In this document: piece by piece, positions 58,078 through 64,000 of the stretch
Position numbering within the stretch: position 1 is the stretch's first letter
How the letters are laid out: the number at the start of each line of letters is the position of its first letter
Program-made: the position numbers and the translations under genes
Origin: Niveispirillum cyanobacteriorum
Lineage (GTDB): Bacteria > Pseudomonadota > Alphaproteobacteria > Azospirillales > Azospirillaceae
Reading direction: 5' to 3'
DNA: 64,000 nucleotides
NCBI RefSeq assembly: GCF_002868735.1
Contig: NZ_CP025611.1
Coordinates: 1,296,501-1,360,500 of the forward strand
Notes under the pieces: model-generated
The model's input: only the letters and a program-made list of their open reading frames with translations
The model's database searches: none
What the model was told of the DNA's origin: nothing

Positions 58078-58851
58078 TCAGGCCTCGACGGCCTCTTCGG
58101 CGGGCAGAGCCTCAGCCGGGGCGACTTCCTGGGCGCCGACATCGATGCCGGCAGCCGACATCTCAGCCTGCAGACCATCCAGAACGGCGCCGCTCAGCAG
58201 CTCGCAATAGGTCTCGATGGCGCGCAGGGCGTCGTCGTTACCCGGAACCGGGAAGGTGATGCCGTCGGGGGAGCTGTTGCTGTCCAGGATGGCCACAACC
58301 GGGATACCCAGCTTGTTAGCTTCCTGAATGGCCAGGCTTTCCTTGTTGGTGTCGATGATCACCAGCAGGTCGGGCAGGCCGCCCATGTCACGGATACCGC
58401 CCAGCGCGCGCTCCAGCTTATCGCGGTCGCGCGTCATGTTCAGCAGCTCCTTCTTGGTGCGGCCGGAGCCCTCACCATGAGCCAGCGCCTCGTCCATTTC
58501 CTTCAGACGACGGATCGACTGGGAGATGGTCTTCCAGTTGGTCAGCATGCCGCCGAGCCAGCGGTGGTTGACATAGTACTGGCCGCAACGCTTGGCGGAA
58601 GCAGCAACCTGCTCCTGCGCGGCGCGCTTGGTGCCGACGAACAGGACGCGGCCGCCACCAGCGACAACGTCACGCACGGCCTGCATGGCGCGGTGCAGCA
58701 GCGGAACGGTCTGTTCCAGGTCGATGATGTGCACGCCGTTGCGGGCGCCGAAGAGGTACGTGGCCATCTTCGGGTTCCAACGACGGGTGTGGTGACCGAA
58801 GTGGACGCCAGCTTCCAGCAGCTGACGCATGGTAAAAGTCGGCATAGCCAT
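58078..58851 (-). CDS. rpsB: 30S ribosomal protein S2
   Basis: A 257-residue S2 protein. Typical segments: [80 protein letters not shown] and [20 protein letters not shown]. The C-terminal tail is acidic and Ala-rich. The ATG at 58851 has AAGGAAG upstream. It is the first gene of the large minus-strand cluster; the leader is about 150 nt. Confidence 0.97.
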   Translation of the reverse strand: MAMPTFTMRQLLEAGVHFGHHTRRWNPKMATYLFGARNGVHIIDLEQTVPLLHRAMQAVRDVVAGGGRVLFVGTKRAAQEQVAASAKRCGQYYVNHRWLGGMLTNWKTISQSIRRLKEMDEALAHGEGSGRTKKELLNMTRDRDKLERALGGIRDMGGLPDLLVIIDTNKESLAIQEANKLGIPVVAILDSNSSPDGITFPVPGNDDALRAIETYCELLSGAVLDGLQAEMSAAGIDVGAQEVAPAEALPAEEAVEA

Positions 58852-59009
58852 GGAAAACTTCCTTTTCCGGTTTGGCCTCCGTGAGCAATGTCCATTGGGC
58901 ACCATGCCCGCCGAACACCGGATCGATGGGAAGGCCCCGCCCGGACAACCTGCGTCCGGATAAAAGCCAACACACCGCAAGCCCACGTGTGGGATTAACG
59001 ACGGGCGGT

Positions 59010-59038
59010 GGAATAGCGCAGGCGGGGCTACAATGCAA
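59010..59038 (-). promoter_or_regulatory. Promoter candidate for the rpsB cluster
   Basis: On the minus strand, TTGCAT (59033-59038) and TATTCC (59010-59015) are 17 bp apart. The transcript would have a leader of about 150 nt before rpsB, long enough for a ribosomal-protein autoregulatory structure. Confidence 0.4.
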
Positions 59039-59105
59039 CCCCACCCGGCCGCGTTTTGCGCACGCCCTCCCCCTTCATCTCCGCATGGCGGGGGCGTATC
59101 AAGCC

Positions 59106-60086
59106 TCAACCCGCATTTTTCAGGGCCTTCAGGGCGGCTTGGGCTTCCTTATGCTTGGGCTCCAGTTCCAGGGCGCGCTTGTAGGCTTTCTCCGCCGTCA
59201 CCTTATCCCCCATCGCCTGATAGATCATGCCCAGACGCCAATGGGCAGGCGCGCGGTAGTTGGTGCCGCCGATCCAGGCCGAACCCGACAGGAAGCGCAG
59301 CAGCGAGTCGCGGCCCGCCTCCAGGTTCCGGTTCTCCAACGCCGAGGCGCGGCCCCGATGATATAGGGTGAACGGGTCAGCGGGGTCGAACGACGACGCC
59401 TTGTCCAGCGCCGCAAAGGCAGCATCACTTTCACCCAAGCGCACAAGGCCGACCGCGACGCCGGCCAGTTCGGAGGCATCGGTCAACTTCGCCGTGGCTT
59501 CCTTCAGCAGCGTCTTTGCCGAGGCTTCATTCTCGTCACTCAACGCCTGAGTCGCGCGCAGCAGCGCATACTGCGCCTCATCCAGCGGCTGGATAGCCTT
59601 TATCGCCTCTTCCGCCTTTACCTTGTCGCCCCCCACAATGGACGGCGCAACAAGGTGATACTGCGCGATGCACTTGATGGCAGGAACGCTGCGCGGATCG
59701 CGCGCCCTCTCCCCCTCGCACAGGGTCAGAAGGTCGGCGGCGGCGGACTTCTTGGCGAACAGCGAGGCATCGGTGATACGGCGGGTGGCCAGCACCATTC
59801 GCGCCTCCAGCACCCGCCTGTCGTCCGGCACCTCCGCCGCCAGCCGGGCCCCCAGGGGCAGGCCTGCCTCGACATCGCCAAAGCGCTGATAGACCAGCAG
59901 CAAATCCCGGGCAGCGTCACGGTCAGCCGGATTGGTGGCCAGCCGCGCCTTTAACGGGGCTTCGGCCGCATCCTTGCGGTCAACCGGCTCGACCAGGGTG
60001 GCATAGTCAGCCGGTAAGGTCTGGGCACCACCGGCACCGGTCAGACACAGCAGGGTCAAGGCGGCAACGGACAGGGAGAGGCGCAT
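59106..60086 (-). CDS. Exported tetratricopeptide-repeat protein
   Basis: A 326-residue protein with a signal peptide ([19 protein letters not shown]) and TPR-like helix pairs, clearest at the C-terminus ([40 protein letters not shown]). A middle segment DASSFDPAD-type repeat ([20 protein letters not shown]) is another. Two Cys ([17 protein letters not shown]) could form a disulfide. It lies upstream of the rpsB promoter on the same strand. No partner is evident. Confidence 0.85.
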   Translation of the reverse strand: MRLSLSVAALTLLCLTGAGGAQTLPADYATLVEPVDRKDAAEAPLKARLATNPADRDAARDLLLVYQRFGDVEAGLPLGARLAAEVPDDRRVLEARMVLATRRITDASLFAKKSAAADLLTLCEGERARDPRSVPAIKCIAQYHLVAPSIVGGDKVKAEEAIKAIQPLDEAQYALLRATQALSDENEASAKTLLKEATAKLTDASELAGVAVGLVRLGESDAAFAALDKASSFDPADPFTLYHRGRASALENRNLEAGRDSLLRFLSGSAWIGGTNYRAPAHWRLGMIYQAMGDKVTAEKAYKRALELEPKHKEAQAALKALKNAG

Positions 60087-60259
60087 GGGCTCATCCAGAA
60101 GGGTTAAGAAGACTTAACCTTTTGGCGCCATGCTGTGGCGGAATGGTGGCGCGATGGGGCCATTATCACGATCCTTGGTGGTGCAGGTCCGCCATGCCTT
60201 GGCAAGCGCCCGGCGGGTGGCTATGGTCCGCCGCGCGCGGCCCAGACCACGCTCCCGGC

Positions 60260-60847
60260 ATGCCAAGCACCATAAGAATGACCGTCACAGCCCGACCGAC
60301 CGATGCCTCGCCCGACCTGCTGACGGGTTTCTTGCGCCAGCTATCGCCGGGCCGCGACCCGTCGCCGCCGCTTTGGCTGGAGGCTGACGGATTGCCCGAC
60401 GTGCCGCGCCGGCTGCTTGTGCATGATCATGGCATGACGGCCACGCTGGAGGCTTTCTGGGGCGAGCAGATGCGGCTGTCCGTGCTCCATACCGAAGAGA
60501 CGGGCAACCTGCTGCGCCGGCACGTGCTGCTGTCGGGTGCCGAAAGCGGCACGCCTGCCGAGCTGGGTTTGATCGAAATCCGGCTGGATGCCCTGCCCGC
60601 CGGCGCCCTGTTCGCGGTACGCCAGCGACGCATTCCGTTCGGCGCCATACTGTCGGCCTGCGGCGTTTCCTTCCGCAGCCAGCCTGCAGGTTTCCTGCGT
60701 CTGGTCGCCACGGATGAGCTGGCCCGTCTGCTGCGCCTGACGCCCGGCAGCGCCGTCCATGGCCGTGCCACCACGCTTTACGCCCAGAATGACGGACGCG
60801 TGCTGGCAACAGCCGTGGAACTGTTGAGCGGGCATCAGCCCGCTTGA
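60260..60847 (+). CDS. Chorismate lyase/UTRA-fold protein (UbiC-like)
   Basis: A 195-residue protein resembling chorismate lyase-like proteins. RRLLVHDHGMTATLEAFWGE matches the family's HDxxMT start. LSVLHTEETGNLLRRHVLLS gives the strand with the catalytic-type Arg, and RRIPFGAILSACGVSFRSQP the IPFG motif. The tail ATTLYAQNDGRVLATAVELL also fits. UbiC makes 4-hydroxybenzoate for ubiquinone, but no ubiA neighbour is present, so activity is uncertain. Starts at ATG 60260 or 60278; neither has a strong ribosome-binding site. Confidence 0.7.
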   Translation: MPSTIRMTVTARPTDASPDLLTGFLRQLSPGRDPSPPLWLEADGLPDVPRRLLVHDHGMTATLEAFWGEQMRLSVLHTEETGNLLRRHVLLSGAESGTPAELGLIEIRLDALPAGALFAVRQRRIPFGAILSACGVSFRSQPAGFLRLVATDELARLLRLTPGSAVHGRATTLYAQNDGRVLATAVELLSGHQPA

Positions 60848-60854
60848 AGGCCGC

Positions 60855-61478
60855 TCAGCGCCGCAGCACCACAGCCGCCGACGCCACGCCGAAACCCAAC
60901 GCGATCAGCACCACCGCAAAGCATATCCACAGGACGGCTCGCACTTCCCCCAGCGAGGCCGTCACATAAGCCTGATACTGCGTGATGATTGGGTCGTTGG
61001 TGCGGGCCGCGGGGATTTCATTGGCCAGGACCTTTTCCTGCTGCACGCGCCAGTTGGCATCGATCCCTTCCCGCGCCTGCACCGACTGCGCCACAGCCTG
61101 CACCCCATCGGCCAGTGCTGCGTGGGTTTCGCGAATACGCCTGGCCTTCTCCGGGTCAACAGGGTCAAGGGCGGTGCCCAGCCGGTCCGCCAGTTGACGG
61201 AACTCCGGCACACGGGCCTCCAGCCGCGCGCCCGTCTTCTCCCGCGTTCCTTCGTCAAAGATCAGCAGCAGCACATCGCGCTGCAGGGCGCGGCTGGCGG
61301 ACCGCAGTTCGGTCGCGGCGGACAGCACTTCCTGTGCATGGTCCAGCCCCCGCAGGGTAGGCCGGACCAGCAGCAGGCCCACGACCACCAGGGCCACCAG
61401 CACAGGCACCAGCCCCGCCGCGAAAGCCGGCAGCAACCGCCCGCGCGGTGTTTCAAGATCCCAGATGGCCTTGGTCAT
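60855..61478 (-). CDS. Two-TM helical membrane protein (chemoreceptor-sensor-like, no output domain)
   Basis: A 207-residue protein. TM1 is about residues 15-38 (LLPAFAAGLVPVLVALVVVG), and a periplasmic helical bundle follows to about 175 (ATELRSASRALQRDVLLLIF, ADRLGTALDPVDPEKARRIR). TM2 is about 180-202 and a three-residue LRR tail ends it. The layout resembles the four-helix-bundle sensor of methyl-accepting proteins, but HAMP and signalling domains are missing. AGGAG lies 8 nt before ATG 61478. It follows the RTX-type gene by 30 bp on the same strand. Confidence 0.7.
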   Translation of the reverse strand: MTKAIWDLETPRGRLLPAFAAGLVPVLVALVVVGLLLVRPTLRGLDHAQEVLSAATELRSASRALQRDVLLLIFDEGTREKTGARLEARVPEFRQLADRLGTALDPVDPEKARRIRETHAALADGVQAVAQSVQAREGIDANWRVQQEKVLANEIPAARTNDPIITQYQAYVTASLGEVRAVLWICFAVVLIALGFGVASAAVVLRR

Positions 61479-61508
61479 CAACTCAACTCCTAAATTTCAA
61501 ACTTGATT

Positions 61509-63098
61509 TCAACCGATCCAGCCGCCATCGGCCGCCGTGAAGACACGTCCTTCGGCCAGCCCCCAACCCAGGAGATGGACCAGCGGGTTGACGCCCGCCG
61601 CCGCGATATCCGTGTGGCGTTCCAGATAGGCGCTGACATCAAAGGCCGCCGACGGGTCCCGCCCCTCGCGCCAGCCATAGGTCATGAAATGATCCATGGC
61701 AGTCATGCCGCCCGCCGCGACCACGGCCGCGACATCGGGATTCTGCTTCAGATACCAGTTGGTATCGAACAGGGCCGTGGTGCTGCGCCCTTCCTTCTGG
61801 CCGTAATACTGATAATGCTGCCAACCGCTGGCGAAGACGCCCGCCGTCACCGCCGCCGCCACATCGGGATTGACGGCCAGATAGCCCTGTTCGCTGAAGC
61901 CCAGCGGCAGATTGGCGGAGACCGCCTGTTCCATTACCGTCAGCAGCAGGACGCGGTCGGACAGGTACAGGAATTCAACATTGGCCAGTTCGCTGACCAC
62001 TGGATCGCCCCAGGCCTTCACGCCCATCGCCACGGAGCCATTGACCATGCGCGCCAGATACAGTTGATCCAGGGTCGTGTTCAGACCAACCGCATCCACG
62101 CCCGTCCCGCCATCCAGTAGGTCCGGGCCACCGCCACCGACCAACCGGTCATCACCGGCCCCGCCGCGTAGCGTGTCGCCATAGGCAGAGCCGACCAGCA
62201 AGTCGTTGCCAGAGGTGCCCGCCGGAATGTCGGTGGTGCGATATCCGATACCCCAGCCCGTGGATATGAAACGGGACAGGTCATAGTTACCGGTCAGGGT
62301 GACGGAAGCATCAAAGCCGGCCTTGCTGTCCAGCCCCACATAGACGCGCACGCCGCCGGCAACCGCCTGCACATGCACCTGACCATCCAGAAGACCAGTG
62401 CCGTTGCCCTGCGCGATGGCGCCGATGGCTTTTACCGCCAGATACGGGCTGCCCGTGGGATAGGTCAGGAAGGTCAGCAGATCGCCCATGGCGAAATCGG
62501 TGACCGTATCCACGGTGTCGAACTCCTGTGCATGGAATTCAAACACGTCCTGGCCAGCACCACCCGTCAGGATGTCGGCGCCCTTGCCCCCCATCAGGGT
62601 GTCGTTGCCGCCGCCGCCGCTCAGCGTATCGGCGCCATCTCCCCCGAACATCACCTCCTGCCGCCAGGAGCCGGTGACATGGTCACCAAAGGCCGAACCC
62701 TCAACCCAGGCCCGCTCGATCGAGCGCAGGATATCGGTTCCCTGATCGCTGGTCAGGGTCGTGTCACCGATGACCACCGGTGCGGCGGCAATCGTCGTCG
62801 CCTGAATGCGGTGATAGAGGATGTCGTCGCCATCGCCGCCATCCAGCGTGTCGTCACCGGCACCGCCTTCCAGCACATCGTCGCCGATCCCGCCCGACAG
62901 GAAGTCGGCACCCGGCCCGCCATGCAGTTCATCGATGCCGGCGCTGCCCAGCACACTGTCATCACCGGCATCGGCATTGATGATGTCATCGCCGGCCCCG
63001 CCGTCGATCGTGTCATTGCCGGTAGTGCCGTTCAGGTTGTCGTTGAAGTTGCCGCCATTGATGACGGAGCCGGCCGCAGCCGCCGCGAACACGCTCAT
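61509..63098 (-). CDS. RTX-type calcium-binding protein with NPDVA...EGR repeats
   Basis: A 529-residue probable type I-secreted protein without N-terminal signal. RTX nonapeptides (GGxGxDxLx) occur in three blocks: about residues 25-95, 150-190 and 295-335 (for example GGAGDDTLDGGDGDDILYH). A region resembling the serralysin-type M10 C-terminal domain (VFEFHAQEFDTVDTVTDFAM) separates the blocks. From residue 406, at least two 45-residue repeats of the type YLAVNPDVAAAVTAG...HYQYYGQKEGR appear, and the C-terminus ends GWGLAEGR...GG. Probably surface-attached or extracellular; export by an ABC/MFP/TolC system elsewhere is inferred. The next gene is a paralogue. Confidence 0.85.
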   Translation of the reverse strand: MSVFAAAAAGSVINGGNFNDNLNGTTGNDTIDGGAGDDIINADAGDDSVLGSAGIDELHGGPGADFLSGGIGDDVLEGGAGDDTLDGGDGDDILYHRIQATTIAAAPVVIGDTTLTSDQGTDILRSIERAWVEGSAFGDHVTGSWRQEVMFGGDGADTLSGGGGNDTLMGGKGADILTGGAGQDVFEFHAQEFDTVDTVTDFAMGDLLTFLTYPTGSPYLAVKAIGAIAQGNGTGLLDGQVHVQAVAGGVRVYVGLDSKAGFDASVTLTGNYDLSRFISTGWGIGYRTTDIPAGTSGNDLLVGSAYGDTLRGGAGDDRLVGGGGPDLLDGGTGVDAVGLNTTLDQLYLARMVNGSVAMGVKAWGDPVVSELANVEFLYLSDRVLLLTVMEQAVSANLPLGFSEQGYLAVNPDVAAAVTAGVFASGWQHYQYYGQKEGRSTTALFDTNWYLKQNPDVAAVVAAGGMTAMDHFMTYGWREGRDPSAAFDVSAYLERHTDIAAAGVNPLVHLLGWGLAEGRVFTAADGGWIG

Positions 63099-63191
63099 CG
63101 CAATCCACCCGTGCCCGGAACGGTGAGACGTCCCGGGTATTGCACCCCTGCGCGGGCACCGTAGGAAACACGGGATGGAATGGCAAGCTCG

Positions 63192-64000
63192 TTAACCGAG
63201 CAGTGAAAGATCGGCGACTGTAGCGATCCGCCCCTCCGCCTGTCCCCAGCCAAGGAAATGCAGCAACGGGTTCATACCTGCCGCCGCGACATCAGTGTTG
63301 CGGTCCAGATAGGCGCTGGTATCGAAATAGGCGGACGGGTCCCGCCCTTCCCGCCAGCCGTAGAGCATGTAATGATCGACGGCGCTGGCCACCTTGCCCT
63401 GGGCAATGCCCGCAGCGACGTCGGAATTGCGGGCCAGATACCAGGTGGCATCGAAGAAGGCGTTTGGGTTGCGCCCTTCCGCAGCACCGAAGCGGGCATA
63501 ATGCTCATAGCCATTGGCATATTCGCCGCGTGACACCGAAAGCGCGATATCGGGATTGGCGGCAAGATAGGCCGCCTCATCGAACCCAAGGCGCAGCAGC
63601 GACTGGCTGGGATAGGCCGCACGCCCCTCCGCCCTTCCATAGGCGAGGTAATGGTCGTAACCGCTGTCGAACCAGCCCTTGGCAACCGCGTCGCGAATGT
63701 CGGGGTTGGCGGCAAGATAGGCGGATTCGCTATAGGCCTTGCCCTGATTGTCCGACAGGAGATTGGGCTGACGCCCCTCTGCCTGACCATATCGGGCGTA
63801 ATGATCGGCACCGCTGCTGATCCAGCCGGCGGCCACAGCCTCTGCAATGTCAGGATTGTTGGACAGGTACCAGGCCTCATCCACACGGGTCGAACCAACA
63901 GACGAAAGTAATTGCGGTTCGGCCAGTTGCACCACCCGGTCGGACAGGATCAGAAGTTCGACATCGTAAAGCGTGTCCACACCCCCGCCAGTTGCGCGGC
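63192..64000 (-). CDS. Large repeat protein, C-terminal part (runs off the right edge)
   Basis: The 5' end lies beyond the window; an open frame continues to base 64000. The visible 269 residues begin with the end of an RTX-like domain (GGGVDTLYDVELLILSDRV), matching the equivalent stretch of the neighbouring protein. Five or six repeats of YLAANPDIxxAVxxG...HYxxYGxxEGRxP, about 40-50 residues each, follow. The last 80 residues closely match the neighbour's tail (WYL..N.DVA, YGWREGRDPSA, FLGWGQAEGR). It is the paralogue of the preceding gene, tandemly arranged. Function is probably extracellular. Confidence 0.8.
   Translation of the reverse strand, partial: RATGGGVDTLYDVELLILSDRVVQLAEPQLLSSVGSTRVDEAWYLSNNPDIAEAVAAGWISSGADHYARYGQAEGRQPNLLSDNQGKAYSESAYLAANPDIRDAVAKGWFDSGYDHYLAYGRAEGRAAYPSQSLLRLGFDEAAYLAANPDIALSVSRGEYANGYEHYARFGAAEGRNPNAFFDATWYLARNSDVAAGIAQGKVASAVDHYMLYGWREGRDPSAYFDTSAYLDRNTDVAAAGMNPLLHFLGWGQAEGRIATVADLSLLG

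Noticed and set aside
1-64000. tRNA, rRNA, insertion sequences, prophage genes
   Set aside because: I saw no tRNA-like cloverleaf, rRNA segment, transposase, integrase or phage structural gene, although I cannot run a dedicated search.

Overview
This window looks like chromosomal DNA from a GC-rich alphaproteobacterium, most likely Rhodospirillales/Azospirillaceae-like. That is inferred from gene content and order: lpxI in place of lpxH, mmcB, an NDUFA12-type complex I protein, a B12-dependent ribonucleotide reductase, a comEC-gltX-gltA order, and the long rpsB-to-lpxB cluster. There is no rRNA, tRNA, insertion sequence or CRISPR array that I can see.

Layout. 1-5.8 kb: a histidine phosphatase that follows the tail of another gene, a SYLF-domain protein, an unknown protein, a FrnE/DsbA-like oxidoreductase and a translationally linked pair of amidohydrolase-like proteins (the second lacks the usual metal-binding His-x-His). 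5.8-8.6 kb: a sharply AT-rich two-gene island on the minus strand. Its first gene has features of an ADP-ribosyltransferase-like fold and its second encodes a 599-residue protein of no family I recognise. It has its own promoter candidate and looks horizontally acquired. 8.6-9.25 kb: a non-coding stretch packed with nested inverted repeats carrying TGTTTCAC and GTTGCRCA. 9.2-10.7 kb: rplY, with a terminator-like hairpin in its leader, then pth.

10.8-31.7 kb: a chemoreceptor, an ABC exporter pair, aat, DUF2155, mlaD, the NDUFA12-like protein, a lysylphosphatidylglycerol-synthase-type membrane protein, nrdJ (with two NrdR-like boxes upstream), an unknown 424-residue protein, a Tat-type cell-wall amidase, BON and helical periplasmic proteins, mmcB, a VanZ-like protein, a TPR protein and ribF. 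31.7-44.3 kb: an MFS transporter with a divergent LysR regulator, a glutathione transferase, comEC, gltX, gltA, a Ni/Co exporter, recO and a triple-PAS/GGDEF/EAL protein.

44.3-58.9 kb, all on the minus strand, is the conserved translation and envelope cluster rpsB-tsf-pyrH-frr-uppS-cdsA-dxr-rseP-bamA-skp-lpxD-fabZ-lpxA-lpxI-lpxB. It couples translation factors, UMP synthesis, isoprenoid and phospholipid precursors, outer-membrane protein assembly and lipid A synthesis. 58.9-64 kb: a TPR protein, a chorismate-lyase-fold protein, an orphan two-TM helical membrane protein, and two tandem large extracellular proteins with RTX and/or NPDVA...HYxxYGxxEGR repeats, the last running off the right edge.

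Most of the window is ordinary core genome. The strongest candidate for an undescribed system is the AT-rich pair at 5913-8512.
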